NCBI RefSeq assembly: GCF_039531695.1 | Contig: NZ_BAAAQN010000043.1 | Location: 47,725-111,724, forward strand | DNA length: 64,000 nt | Direction: 5' to 3' | Source of the DNA: Catenulispora yoronensis | Lineage (GTDB): Bacteria; Actinomycetota; Actinomycetes; Streptomycetales; Catenulisporaceae | In this document: positions 44,229 to 53,005 of the stretch, one piece after another | How the letters are laid out: each line of letters opens with the position of its first letter | Position numbering within the stretch: the stretch's first letter is position 1 | Notes under the pieces: generated by a model | Seen by the model: the letters and a program-made list of their open reading frames with translations, nothing else | What the model was told of the DNA's origin: nothing | Database searches by the model: none | Translations under genes and position numbers: made by a program

Positions 44229-44674
44229 GGTGACTCTTCTCCGTGCCGGACGCGAGCGCTCGCGTCCGGTGCACATTGATATAACGGTTGTCAATCAGCA
44301 ATAGCTGCCTGTGGACAGCGCTGGAGCTTAGCCGAGTCCGAACAGCGTCCGGAAGGCGGGCGCGAGGGTGACAATTGACGTAGATTCCGGACTACATCAA
44401 TGGCCTGCGGCTGATCAGGAGCGGTGTCGGCGGATGTTGAGGTTCAGGGCTGTATAAAGGGCTGCGTGACTGGTCACAGGGCTTCGGCGGCCGGCCGGAA
44501 GCTCAGCGCGCGTTGATCGAATCAGGGTCCTGAGTCCAGGCCGGCAATCAGGGGCCTGAAACGTCGTACAGATACCGGACCGCCCCGGGATGTTGATTTT
44601 GGGCCGCGAAATTTGGCAGCGTGGCGGCGACGGCCCGGCGCCCCGCCGACGGCCACGGCTCACGGAGGACTTCC
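44229..44674. other. Divergent intergenic region with candidate promoters
   Basis: This 446-bp stretch has no gene. It contains AT-rich TGATATAACGGTTGTCAATC (44277-44296) just upstream of the LAHTG protein start. It also has a GTGAC-tg-GTCAC palindrome (44466-44477) and a TCAGG-gg-CCTGA palindrome near 44548, either of which could be an operator for the transglutaminase-like gene. Confidence 0.5.
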
Positions 44675-45586
44675 ATGCCCGCGCAGCTCTCGCCCGACGA
44701 GTCGGCGTTCTACCGCGCCCAGAGCGTCTTCTCCGACCCCGGCGCCCTGGCCGGCCGCTACGCCGGCCTGCCCGCCGATCCGGCGGCCCTGGCGCGGATC
44801 GTCCGCGGGCTGCTGATCCACCGGGCCGAGGGCGGCCTGTTCGGTCACACCATCGCCGACGACCGGATGCGCGACGACGCCGAGACCCGCTACGTCGACG
44901 ACATCCTGCGCCTTCTCGTCGACCGCGACGGCGCGCCGCTGACCGCCGAGCGCGCGCCCGGCGACCGGTTCGTCGGCGTCTGCCGCGATTTCTCGCTGCT
45001 GCACTGCTCGCTGCTGCGCCACGCCGGGATCCCGGCCCGCCTGCGGATCGGCTTCGCGACCTACTTCTCGGCGCGCCACGACGACCACGTCGTTACCGAG
45101 TACTGGGACGCCGAGCACGGCTGGCGGTTCGCCGACGCGCAGCTGACCGACCCGAGGGCGGCGACCGCGCACGCCATCGACTTCGCCCCCATGGACGTGC
45201 CCCGGGACCGCTTCCTGGTGGGCGGCGACGCCTGGCGGGCCATCCGCTCCGGGAAGGCCGACGCCGCCGACTTCGGCCACCACGACGAGAAGGTGCCGCT
45301 GGTCGGGGCCTGGTTCGCGGCCGGGAGTGTGCGGCTGGACCTGGCGGCGCTCAACGGCGTGGAGACGCTGCTGTGGGACGTGTGGGGGATCGGCGCCGAC
45401 AGCGACGAGGACTTCGCCGAGGACGTCCGCGCCGAATTCGACCCGATCGCCGAGCTGACCGCCGGCGAGGTGCCGTTCGACGCGGTGCGCGCGGCCTACG
45501 CGGAGAACGAGGGGCTGCGGGCGCCCAGGACGGTGCTGTCGTTGGCGCCGTTCAACGGTCCGGCCGAGGTTGTGCTCCGGGGCTGA
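44675..45586 (+). CDS. Transglutaminase-like domain protein
   Basis: ATG 44675 follows GGAGGAC; 303 residues. The transglutaminase/peptidase-like triad is visible: Cys103 in GVCRDFSLLHCSLLR, His138 in HDDHVVTEYW and Asp154 in RFADAQL. The motif GIPARLRIGFATYF is typical of the family. There is no signal peptide, so a cytoplasmic thiol hydrolase is likely; in actinobacteria such proteins are often of unknown substrate. It is convergent with the nitroreductase gene 42 bp away. Confidence 0.85.
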   Translation: MPAQLSPDESAFYRAQSVFSDPGALAGRYAGLPADPAALARIVRGLLIHRAEGGLFGHTIADDRMRDDAETRYVDDILRLLVDRDGAPLTAERAPGDRFVGVCRDFSLLHCSLLRHAGIPARLRIGFATYFSARHDDHVVTEYWDAEHGWRFADAQLTDPRAATAHAIDFAPMDVPRDRFLVGGDAWRAIRSGKADAADFGHHDEKVPLVGAWFAAGSVRLDLAALNGVETLLWDVWGIGADSDEDFAEDVRAEFDPIAELTAGEVPFDAVRAAYAENEGLRAPRTVLSLAPFNGPAEVVLRG

Positions 45587-45628
45587 GAAGGGCGCGGGCC
45601 CGTCGGGCGCCCCGGACCGCCGCCCTCG

Positions 45629-46276
45629 CTACCAGCGGTCCCAATGCAAGACCTCTGACACCGGCTGCCGGGGCGCCGGCTTGAAGGTGTCCCCGGTGTA
45701 GTAGGCGGTCGGGATCAGGGCCGTCTGGAACACGTCCTCCGGCAGCCCGAGGATTTCGGCGACCTCGTTCTCGTACGCCAGGTGCAGCGTCGTCCACGCG
45801 GTCCCGAGCCCGCGGGCCCGGGCCGCCAGGCAGTAGCTCCACGCCGCCGGCAGGATCGAGCCCCACATCCCCGCCTGGTTCCCGGAGGGCAGGCGGCCGG
45901 AGGCCACGCGCAGGCACGGCAGCACCAGCACCGGCACGTCGCCCATCCGGTCGGCGAGAAAGGCCACGCTGTCGTGCACGCGCTTCTGGACCTTGCTGCG
46001 CTCGGGGTCCTCGGCGAACAGCCTCCCGGCAGCACCCTGCGATTCCAGATAGGTCTCGCAGGACTTCTTGTAGACCGCGCCGACCGCGGCCCGCTGGTCC
46101 GGATCGGTCACCACGATCCACTGCCAGGTCTGCCGGTTGGAGCCGCTCGGCGCCTGGAGCGCGATGCGGACGCAGTCCTCGACGACCTCGCGCGGCACCG
46201 GCCGCTCCAGGTCCAGGCGCTTGCGGACGGTGCGGGTGGTGGTCAGCAGCTCATCGGGGGTCACGACACCGATCAT
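45629..46276 (-). CDS. Nitroreductase family protein
   Basis: ATG 46276 (or GTG 46264) gives about 215 residues. TRTVRKRLDLERPVP is the FMN-binding entry, RIALQAPSGSNRQTWQWIVV the Asn/Gln-containing FMN contact, and ARGLGTAWTTLHL plus LGLPEDVFQTALIP close the nitroreductase fold. Such flavoenzymes reduce nitro or quinone compounds with NAD(P)H as dimers. It is divergent from the zf-HC2 anti-sigma gene. Confidence 0.88.
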   Translation of the reverse strand: MIGVVTPDELLTTTRTVRKRLDLERPVPREVVEDCVRIALQAPSGSNRQTWQWIVVTDPDQRAAVGAVYKKSCETYLESQGAAGRLFAEDPERSKVQKRVHDSVAFLADRMGDVPVLVLPCLRVASGRLPSGNQAGMWGSILPAAWSYCLAARARGLGTAWTTLHLAYENEVAEILGLPEDVFQTALIPTAYYTGDTFKPAPRQPVSEVLHWDRW

Positions 46277-46442
46277 GCAGGACGGCCGCGGGGGCCGCCA
46301 GTGCGACCCGCCGGGACTGGCCGGGCCGCGCCGTTGTAACGCCGGGTCCGGTCCCGGGCACCAACGACGGCGAACCACGGCGGGCGCGGTGCGCGATGTG
46401 ATCCAATGGTCGGGCGACGGGGCGCGAGAAGGGACGGGAAGC

Positions 46443-46688
46443 ATGGACTGCGACGAATTCGTCGAGCTGGTCACGGCTTTCCTCGACGGCGCGCTGCCGG
46501 CGGACGACGAGGAGCGGTTCGTCGCACACCTGACCGAGTGCGACGGCTGCGAGACCTACCTGGAGCAGTTCCGCCAGACCGTGGACACCCTCGGCGGCCT
46601 GCCCGCCGACGCGCTGTCCGCCGACGCGCTGTCCGGACCGGTGCGCACCCGGCTGCTCGAAGCGTTCCGGGATCGGAACCAGCGCTGA
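46443..46688 (+). CDS. Zinc-finger (zf-HC2) anti-sigma factor
   Basis: An 81-residue protein: MDCDEFVELVTAFLDGALPA and HLTECDGCETYLEQF contain the His-x3-Cys-x2-Cys zinc site of anti-sigma factors of the zf-HC2 type. There is no TM helix, so it is a soluble anti-sigma protein. The ECF sigma gene about 2.3 kb away (48770-48066) is the probable partner, though such pairs usually overlap. The stop lies at the junction of a 16-bp repeat (GATCGGAACCAGCGCT, two full copies 46671-46702). Confidence 0.85.
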   Translation: MDCDEFVELVTAFLDGALPADDEERFVAHLTECDGCETYLEQFRQTVDTLGGLPADALSADALSGPVRTRLLEAFRDRNQR

Positions 46689-46711
46689 TCGGAACCAGCG
46701 CTGATCGGGCT
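46671..46711. repeat. 16-bp tandem repeat (2.5 copies) at the anti-sigma stop codon
   Basis: GATCGGAACCAGCGCT at 46671-46686 and 46687-46702 are identical; GATCGGGCT follows. The stop TGA spans the first junction (46686-46688). Confidence 0.95.
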
Positions 46712-46783
46712 GTAACGCTTGGCCGCCCTGCCGACACTGCCCCTCCGTCAGACGATCCGAGCACTTCTTCGGAGGGAATCGCA

Positions 46784-47905
46784 GTGAACACCAAGTACGC
46801 GCTGTCCAGGATCGCGGTGGCGGCCGGAGCGCTGAGCGCCCTGGCCGTGGCGGTACCGGCGCAGGCCCAGGCCCAAACCCAGAACCAGACCCAGACCCAG
46901 AACCAGACCCAGGCCTCGGCGCGCCGCACCACCGTCTACGTCGAGACCAACGCCGCCGCCGGCAACGAGGTCGTCGCCTACCACGGCGACGGCACCCTCG
47001 TCGGCCGCTACTCGACCGGCGGCGCCGGCAACGGGGGCGGCCTCGGATCGCAGGGGGCTGTGACGGTCGCCGACGGCGGGCGCACGCTCTACGCCGTCAA
47101 CGCCGGGTCCGACACCGTCTCGGCGTTCTCGGTGGAGCGCTCCGGCGCGCTGCGGCTGCTCGGCACGGCCGCGACCGGCTCCATGCCGGTCAGCGTCGCG
47201 GTGTCCGAGGGCCGCGTCTACGTCCTGGGCGAGAACACCGTCACCACCTACTGCCGCCACGGCTGGGCCCTGGTCCAGATCGGGCAGCAGCCGCTGTCGG
47301 CCGGCACCTCCGGCGCGGCGGAGGTCGCGGTGACGCCGGACCGCCGCGCGCTGCTGGTCACCGAGAAGGGCTCCAGCACGATCGACGTGTTCGCGCTGGA
47401 CCAGTTCGGCGTGCCCGGCCCGGCGTCGAAGAACGCCTCGGTCGGCCAGACGCCCTTCGGCTTCGCCTTCGGGCGCGGCGCCACCGCCGTGGTGTCGAAC
47501 GTCGGCCCCGGCGCGGGCGCGAGCTCGGCCAGCGGCTACCAGCTGCGGAACGGCGTGCTGCACAACACCGCCGCGGCGGTGCCGGACGGGCAGACGGCGG
47601 CCTGCTGGGTGGCGGTCGGCCCCGACGGCCGCATCGCCTACGTCGAGAACGCGGGCTCGGGCACCGTCTCCACCTACGCGGTGGGCGCCGACGGCTCGCT
47701 GCGGCTGCTCAACGCCACCGCCGCGAGCCCCGGCGGCCACGCCGGTGACGCCGCCGTCAGCGGCCACGCGCTGTGGATCCTGGACAACGCCAACGGCCGC
47801 ATCGACGACGTGGCGCTCGCCGGCGACGGCACACCGGTCGCGACCAGCGTCACCGCGACCGGGCTTCCGGCAAGCGCGGCGGGGCTGGCCGCGGTGACGC
47901 GGTAG
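46784..47905 (+). CDS. Secreted beta-propeller (lactonase-like/YncE-type) protein
   Basis: GTG 46784 follows GGAGGGAATCGCA; 373 residues. A signal peptide ends near AQAQAQ, followed by a Gln/Thr repeat (QTQNQTQTQNQTQ). The rest contains repeated propeller blades: RTTVYVETNA, GRTLYAVNAGSDTVSAFSV, GRVYVLGENTVTTY, RRALLVTEKGSSTIDVFAL, ACWVAVGPDGRIAYVENAGS. This is the lactonase_7 / YVTN beta-propeller fold. Enzymatic activity is not established for such secreted members; ligand binding is an alternative. It is convergent with the ECF sigma gene across a hairpin. Confidence 0.85.
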   Translation: MNTKYALSRIAVAAGALSALAVAVPAQAQAQTQNQTQTQNQTQASARRTTVYVETNAAAGNEVVAYHGDGTLVGRYSTGGAGNGGGLGSQGAVTVADGGRTLYAVNAGSDTVSAFSVERSGALRLLGTAATGSMPVSVAVSEGRVYVLGENTVTTYCRHGWALVQIGQQPLSAGTSGAAEVAVTPDRRALLVTEKGSSTIDVFALDQFGVPGPASKNASVGQTPFGFAFGRGATAVVSNVGPGAGASSASGYQLRNGVLHNTAAAVPDGQTAACWVAVGPDGRIAYVENAGSGTVSTYAVGADGSLRLLNATAASPGGHAGDAAVSGHALWILDNANGRIDDVALAGDGTPVATSVTATGLPASAAGLAAVTR

Positions 47906-47942
47906 TCGCCGCGGGGGTTTGACGCCCTGGGGGAGGCGCGCA

Positions 47943-47981
47943 CGACGCGGTCCGGTCGGCTTCGGCCGCCGGACCGCGTCG
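47943..47981. terminator. Hairpin terminator with UUCG tetraloop
   Basis: CGACGCGGTCCGG-t-CGGC (47943-47960) pairs with GCCGCCGGACCGCGTCG (47965-47981), with one bulged T and the stable loop TTCG. It lies between the convergent propeller and sigma-factor genes. Confidence 0.85.
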
Positions 47982-48065
47982 CCGTGCCAGGGGGTGGAAG
48001 AAGCCCGTCAGGGTGCTGTCGTGCCGAGCAGACATCGATCGATGCGGTGCATCGGCAGTGTCCTG

Positions 48066-48770
48066 TCAGGCTCCGTGATGCGTGGACGAGGACCGGGGCC
48101 CGGACGCCGTCCCCTGGCGGGGAAGCGGAACCCGCTCGGCGAAGTACGCCTCCAACCGCGCCCGCACCGCGCTGCGCGCCCGATGCAGTATCACGCGCTG
48201 GTTGCCGGCCGAGATGCCCAGCATCCCGCAGACCTCTTCGGAGCTGTAGCCCTCGACATCGCGCAGCGTCACCACGATCCGGTGCCGGTCCGGCAGGGTG
48301 GCCAGCGCGGCGCCGAGCACGGTGCGCGCTTCCGCCTGGAGTGCCGCCGTCTCCGGCAGCGACCACGGCTGCGGCTTCTGCCCGGCGTTCCAGTGGCCCG
48401 GGCGCGCGTCCGAGGCGGGCCGGAAGCGGGCGGGATCCACCGAGGGTCCTTCGTCCTCCGGCAGGAGGCTGCTGAACGGGAGCGTGTGGCTCTCCTTCAC
48501 CCCGCGGTTCTTCGCGGTGTTCACCAGGATGCGGAAGACCCACGTCTTCAGCGAGGAGCGGCCCGCGAATCCGTCGACGCCCTGGATCACCGCGAGCCAG
48601 GTCTCCTGCACGGCCTCCTCGGCGGAGGCCGGCGTCGCCACGAACGAGCGTGCCAGCCGCAGCATCGACGGCGACCACGCGTCCAGGACCTGCCGGAACG
48701 CGGTCTCGTCGCCGGCGCGCAGACCGGACACGAGATCGGCGTCGGAGGGCAGGGTGCTGTCTGGGCCCAC
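48066..48770 (-). CDS. ECF-type RNA polymerase sigma-70 factor
   Basis: GTG 48770 after an AGGG; 234 residues. Region 2 is EEAVQETWLAVIQGVDGFAG and LKTWVFRILVNTAKNRG; region 4 is DRHRIVVTLRDVEGYSSEEV and GNQRVILHRARSAVRARLE. Between them is an unusually long acidic/Pro-rich linker (about 40 residues). It directs polymerase to stress-type promoters and is probably controlled by the zf-HC2 anti-sigma gene about 1.4 kb beyond its 3' end (46443-46688). Confidence 0.9.
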   Translation of the reverse strand: MGPDSTLPSDADLVSGLRAGDETAFRQVLDAWSPSMLRLARSFVATPASAEEAVQETWLAVIQGVDGFAGRSSLKTWVFRILVNTAKNRGVKESHTLPFSSLLPEDEGPSVDPARFRPASDARPGHWNAGQKPQPWSLPETAALQAEARTVLGAALATLPDRHRIVVTLRDVEGYSSEEVCGMLGISAGNQRVILHRARSAVRARLEAYFAERVPLPRQGTASGPRSSSTHHGA

Positions 48771-48988
48771 GTCGACGACCCTAGCCGTCCCGGGGGCCGC
48801 CGGTGATCGTGAAACGCCCTTGAAAGGGCTTCGTAAGGACTCCGTAGGATCCGTGGCAGGGAACTGATGTGCGCCTCGGGAACGGCGGCGTCCCCGCCTC
48901 CGGGGGGTGGAGGCGGGGACGCGGGGTGCGCTGTTCGCTGCGGGGTCGGGTGTGGGTCGGGCGCCGGGTCGGGCGCGGGGCCGGGCGC

Positions 48989-49966
48989 TCAGCCTCGCGT
49001 GGCCAGGACCTGGAGCTGCGAGTACGGGCCGTTGAACACGTCCTGGTCGCCGGGCTGCGAGCCGTGGTCGGCGTACTGCCAGAACGTGTAGAAGCCCCAG
49101 CCGTTCGGCAGCGGCCCGCCGCCGGAGGCGGCGTAGTTCGCGATCCACAGCGGGTCGTAGTTCGCGAAGCCGGGGTCCTGGCTGGTACAGGTGTTCCACC
49201 AGTCGGTGGTCGTGTAGATCACCGGGTAGACGCCCGTGCGGTAGGCGTACTCGTTCACGAACGACCAGATCCAGCTCGTCATCTGGGACCGGCTCAGGCC
49301 GTAGCACTCCGACCCGTACGGGTTGTACTCGATGTCGAGCATGCCCGGCAGGGTCTTGCCGTCGGCGGACCAGCCGCCGCCCCGGTTGACGAAGTAGTCG
49401 GCCTGGGTGGCGCCGCCGGTGTCGTTGGGCGTGGCGAAGTGGTAGGCGCCGCGGATCAGGCCCTGGTTGTAGGGGCCGACGTACTGGTTGTAGAAGTCCG
49501 CGTTGGTGTAATAGTTGCCCTCGGTCGCCTTCGCGTACGAGAAGTCGATGTAGGGGGCGATCGCGGCCCAGTTCAGGTTGCCCTGGTAGGCGCTGACGTC
49601 GATGCCGGGGAGCTGCGGCACCGAGGCCGGGGTCACGGCGTTCGCCGCGAGCGGCTCGTGCGCCGCGATCGTGGAGCCCAGGTAGTCCGACTCCGGGTGG
49701 GTGGCCCGGCTCGGGTGGACCGGGGTGTCGTCGTGGGCGGGTGCGACCTTGACCAGGCGGCCGGTGGCGGTGCGGGCCCAGCCGGGGTGCGGGTTGCCGG
49801 GCGCGGCCGCGCCGGCGGCCGACGCCGCGGGGCCCGAGGGGGCCGCCGCCGACGCCGAACCGCTGGCGGCCGGAATCAACACCGCGCCGATCGTCGCCAT
49901 CGCGGCGGCCAGGGCGGCCAGGCGGCGGGAGCGGAGCGGGGAACGGGATCCGGATGCGAGGGTCAT
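48989..49966 (-). CDS. Secreted GH25 muramidase (lysozyme)
   Basis: A 325-residue protein. A signal peptide (RRLAALAAAMATIGAVLIPA) is followed by an Ala/Ser/Pro-rich pro-region (about 40-115). The GH25 catalytic domain starts at GIDVSAYQGNLNW (Asp nucleophile region) and has FSYAKATEGNYYT, AYHFATP and MLDIEYNPYG with the DxE pair, then PVIYTTTDWWNTC. GH25 enzymes cleave the beta-1,4 MurNAc-GlcNAc bond. It starts 18 nt after the stop of a very similar gene, so the two are a tandem duplication in one transcript. GGAG lies 8 nt before the ATG. Confidence 0.92.
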   Translation of the reverse strand: MTLASGSRSPLRSRRLAALAAAMATIGAVLIPAASGSASAAAPSGPAASAAGAAAPGNPHPGWARTATGRLVKVAPAHDDTPVHPSRATHPESDYLGSTIAAHEPLAANAVTPASVPQLPGIDVSAYQGNLNWAAIAPYIDFSYAKATEGNYYTNADFYNQYVGPYNQGLIRGAYHFATPNDTGGATQADYFVNRGGGWSADGKTLPGMLDIEYNPYGSECYGLSRSQMTSWIWSFVNEYAYRTGVYPVIYTTTDWWNTCTSQDPGFANYDPLWIANYAASGGGPLPNGWGFYTFWQYADHGSQPGDQDVFNGPYSQLQVLATRG

Positions 49967-49984
49967 CGCGGTACTCCGTAGTCC

Positions 49985-50734
49985 TTAGCCGAGGGCCAGC
50001 GCTTGGAGGCGGCTGTAGGCGCCGTTGAAGGTGTCCTGGTCGCCGGCCATCGAGCCGGAGTCCGCGTACTGCCAGAAGGTGTAGAAGCTCCAGCCGGCCG
50101 GCAGGGTGCCGGCGCTGCTGGCGTACTTGGCCACCCACAGCGGGTCGTTCGCGGCGAAGCCGCTGTAGTTGCCGGTGCAGGTGGTCCACCAGTCGGTGGT
50201 GGTGTAGATGACGGCCCAGCGGCTGGTCTTGGCGTGGTACTCGTTGAGGAACGAGGCGATCCAGCTGCGCATGCTCGCCTGGCTCAGGCCGTAGCACTCG
50301 GCGCCGTACGGGTTGTACTCGATGTCCAGCGCGCCCGGCAGCGTCTTGCCGTCGGCCGACCAGCCGCCGCCGTGCGCGACGAAGTAGTCGGCCTGGGTGG
50401 CGCCGCCGGTGGTGTTCGGGGTGGCGAAGTGGTACGCGCCCCGGATCAGGCCGGCGTTGTAGGCGCCGTTGTACTGCTGAGCGAAGTACGGGTTGGTGTA
50501 GTACGTGCCCTCGGTCGCCTTGGAGTACGAGAACTGCGCGCCGGCGGACTTGGTCGCCGACCAGTTGACGTTGCCCTGGTGGGAGGACACGTCGTCGCCG
50601 ATCGGGTTGCCGGCCGCCTGTGCGGTGCCGGGCAGCAGGGCCGCGCCGGCGGCCAGCGCGCCGATCGCGAGGGCGGACAGGGCGCGGCGCTTGGCGCGCG
50701 GCGCGAGCAGGCGGGCGGACGTGTGCTTGAGCAT
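49985..50734 (-). CDS. Secreted GH25 muramidase (lysozyme), paralog
   Basis: ATG 50734 follows GGAGAGCTCC; 249 residues. A signal peptide (RRALSALAIGALAAGAALLP) is followed directly by the GH25 domain: GDDVSSHQGNVNW, FSYSKATEGTYYT, YHFATPNTTGGATQADYF, ALDIEYNPYG with the Asp-x-Glu pair, and AVIYTTTDWWTTC. It lacks the pro-region of its neighbour, with which it shares long identical stretches. The usual GIDVS is GDDVS here. Confidence 0.92.
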   Translation of the reverse strand: MLKHTSARLLAPRAKRRALSALAIGALAAGAALLPGTAQAAGNPIGDDVSSHQGNVNWSATKSAGAQFSYSKATEGTYYTNPYFAQQYNGAYNAGLIRGAYHFATPNTTGGATQADYFVAHGGGWSADGKTLPGALDIEYNPYGAECYGLSQASMRSWIASFLNEYHAKTSRWAVIYTTTDWWTTCTGNYSGFAANDPLWVAKYASSAGTLPAGWSFYTFWQYADSGSMAGDQDTFNGAYSRLQALALG

Positions 50735-50918
50735 GGAGCTCTCCTGTGGGGTGCGGCCTGAGCCTGACGGTGGAGCCACGACAGGGACGCGGTGCTGACG
50801 CCCGAACACACCGGCGTCCCGGCGCCGCCGGGCCATCGTCAGGGTTCTGCCTCACCCTGCTCCTACCGTCGGCGGCAGGAGTCACAGTAGCTCTAAAACA
50901 ACAACAGTCAACGACTGT

Positions 50919-52319
50919 TTATGAGAATTTTGCTGACCATCGGTCGTCGTTTGTGAACGCGGCGTGGACCAGCGCCCCGTCCCGCGCCCCCAGCACCTCC
51001 CGCGCGGCCAGCCAGGTGGCCCCGGCGGCGCCGTCGTGCGCCAGCCCGATCGGCGAGTCCGGCCACCGCCGGCCGACCGCCGCCGCCACCGCGTCGAACA
51101 CCGGCGAGCGGCTGACCAGCACCGATCCGCCCAGCACCACCGGCTGCCCGGCCACCGGCCCGACCCCGGCCAGGCTGTCCACCAGCACCCGCGCCGCCTC
51201 CTCCACGATCCGCCGCGCGGCCGGATCCCCGAGCTCGTACGCCGCCATCACCAACGGCGCCAGCCGGGCCAGTGCCACCGTCGGCTGCGCGGACACGGCC
51301 CGGACCAGCTCCGAGGCCCGGCGGCGGCCGCGCAGGCCGAAGCCCTCGCCGATGGCGGCGGAGCGGGATGGGGATTGTTGGTCGGGCGGGTTGGATTCTT
51401 TACCGGGAGTTGCCGCGGAGTTGGACGGGGCGATGGTGGACGGGGTGGTGGACGTGCCGGCGTCGGACGTGCCGGGGGCGGTGTCGGACGCGTGGTCGGA
51501 CGCGTGGTCGGACGCGCGGTCGGACGCGCGGTCGGACGCCTGCCCGGCCACCCGCACCACTGTCGGCGCACCGCCATTGCGGCCGTCGCCGCCGTTTCCG
51601 AGCCCGGCCTCGCCCCTGCCGCCGCCCGCGCCGCCGCCTTCGCCGCCTCCGCCTCCGAGCCCGAGTCCGAGCCCTGACTCCGGCCAGGTCCGCCCGCTGG
51701 TCGCCGACCCGGTGCGCCCGGTGGTGGGCGAGGAATCAGGGCTCTGATCCAGCAGCGCCTCCAGCACCGCCTTGGCCAGCTCGGCCATCGGCGCCCGGCC
51801 GTCGGCCGCGGCTATCGTGGCGCGCGCCGCCTGCCGCCCGATCCAGAACCCGGACCCGTCGTCGCCGAGCAGCCAGCCGTAGCCGTCCCGGAACAGCGCC
51901 GGCAGCCGGTCGTGCATCCGCGCCGCCACCGCGCCGGTCCCGGAGACCAGCAGCGTGCCGTCGGCGTGCGGAGTCCCGGCGGCGAAGGAGACGGTGACAT
52001 CCGAGACCACCCGCACCGGGCACACCAGCCCGGCGTCGGCCCACGCCTGCTCCAGCACCCCGGCCGCCCCCGGATCGGCCATCAGGGTACTGACCCCGGC
52101 CAGACCCACGACACAGGCCTCGACCCGCCCCCCGGCCCGGTCGCCCAACGCCGCCCGCAAAGCCGCCACGATGTTCGCGATCGCCGCCCCGGCCCCGAGC
52201 ACCGTCGGGTTCCCGCCCCCGGCCCGCCCGGTCCCCAGAACGCGGCCACCGACGGTGGCGAGCACGGCCCGCGAGTGCGTCCCCCCGACGTCGAGCCCCA
52301 CCACGCACGGGTCGGCCAT
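50919..52319 (-). CDS. BadF/BadG-type sugar kinase (GlcNAc kinase-like) with low-complexity insert
   Basis: ATG 52319 follows GGAAGGTGG; 466 residues. Phosphate-1 motif VVGLDVGGTHSRAVLA, GLAGVSTLM, SGTGAVAARM and GWLLGDDGSGFWIGRQAARA are typical of N-acetylglucosamine kinase-like ASKHA proteins. The C-terminal half resumes at ALARLAPLVMAAYELG with GGSVLVS (adenosine motif). Between them, residues about 195-330 are a Gly/Ser/Asp-rich insert absent from the paralog at 53006, encoded partly by 12-bp repeats (SDRASDRASDHASDHASD). A role in recycling cell-wall amino sugars is inferred from neighbours. Confidence 0.85.
   Translation of the reverse strand: MADPCVVGLDVGGTHSRAVLATVGGRVLGTGRAGGGNPTVLGAGAAIANIVAALRAALGDRAGGRVEACVVGLAGVSTLMADPGAAGVLEQAWADAGLVCPVRVVSDVTVSFAAGTPHADGTLLVSGTGAVAARMHDRLPALFRDGYGWLLGDDGSGFWIGRQAARATIAAADGRAPMAELAKAVLEALLDQSPDSSPTTGRTGSATSGRTWPESGLGLGLGGGGGEGGGAGGGRGEAGLGNGGDGRNGGAPTVVRVAGQASDRASDRASDHASDHASDTAPGTSDAGTSTTPSTIAPSNSAATPGKESNPPDQQSPSRSAAIGEGFGLRGRRRASELVRAVSAQPTVALARLAPLVMAAYELGDPAARRIVEEAARVLVDSLAGVGPVAGQPVVLGGSVLVSRSPVFDAVAAAVGRRWPDSPIGLAHDGAAGATWLAAREVLGARDGALVHAAFTNDDRWSAKFS
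51483..51542. repeat. 5 x 12-bp in-frame tandem repeat in the kinase insert
   Basis: GTCGGACGCGTG/GCGCG units begin at 51483, 51495, 51507, 51519 and 51531 and encode SDRA/SDHA repeats on the minus strand, inside the insert that splits the kinase domain. Confidence 0.9.
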
Positions 52320-53005
52320 GAATCCGCCACCTTCCGGATCGCCCCCGGCGGGCACCCGATGTGCCGCTGTGGCGTTGTGTGGGATCTTGCCAGAGTATGC
52401 ACGACAACTCAACGCCATCGCAGACCCTTGACGACCTCCCCCCGATCTGCGACGCTCCCGATCAAACCGCCGCACCACCAATGGCGTGCACGAATCACCG
52501 ACGCACCGCCAACACGGAGGAGAAGGCACAAGCGATCTGGGGTGATGTGGATTCTTGGCCGGAGACCACTACGCCCGAACCCGACGAACCCGACCCGAGC
52601 CCGAAGCCACCACCCACCACGAGCCCCGACACCACCTACCGCCACGCTCGCGCGACACCAACCCGACTCCGCAAAGCGGCCGCTCACCGCGAGCGCCGAG
52701 AGCAAGCAGAGTGCAGCGCTTACCGCGAGCGCCGAGAACAAGCTGTGCCATCGAGCCCGACCCGCGCGCAAAAGCCACCGCTCACCGCAAGCGCCGAGAC
52801 CAAACAGTGCTGCCGAGCAAAGCCAGCGCCTACCGCGAGCGCCAGGGCCAAGCAGTGCCACCGAGTCCGACCTGCGAGCAAAGCCGGAACTTACCGCGAG
52901 CGCCTAGAACAAGCAGTGCCGAGAGGTCGAGCGCAGGCGAGCATCAGCCCAAGCCCGACCCGCGAGCGAAGCTGCCCCCCGCCAAGTACCTACTCCACCA
53001 AGTAC
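52320..53005. other. Intergenic region with interspersed direct repeats
   Basis: This stretch has no gene with convincing coding character. It holds five imperfect copies of TACCGCGAGCGCCGAGAACA (near 52684, 52721, 52781, 52831 and 52891) alternating with GAGCCCGACCCGCGCGCAAA-like elements, giving a composite unit of about 50-60 bp. The spacing is not a multiple of 3 and all frames are weak. The repeats are also absent from the flanking genes. Confidence 0.55.

Noticed and set aside
46330..46725. TGTAACGC motifs upstream of the anti-sigma and propeller genes as ECF -35 elements
   Set aside because: Two copies exist, but no shared -10 element at a fitting distance was found.
48066..50885. A 939-residue ORF covering the sigma factor and both lysozymes
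   Set aside because: Apart from the last 234 residues (the sigma factor) it is an Arg/Pro-rich shadow of the GH25 genes.
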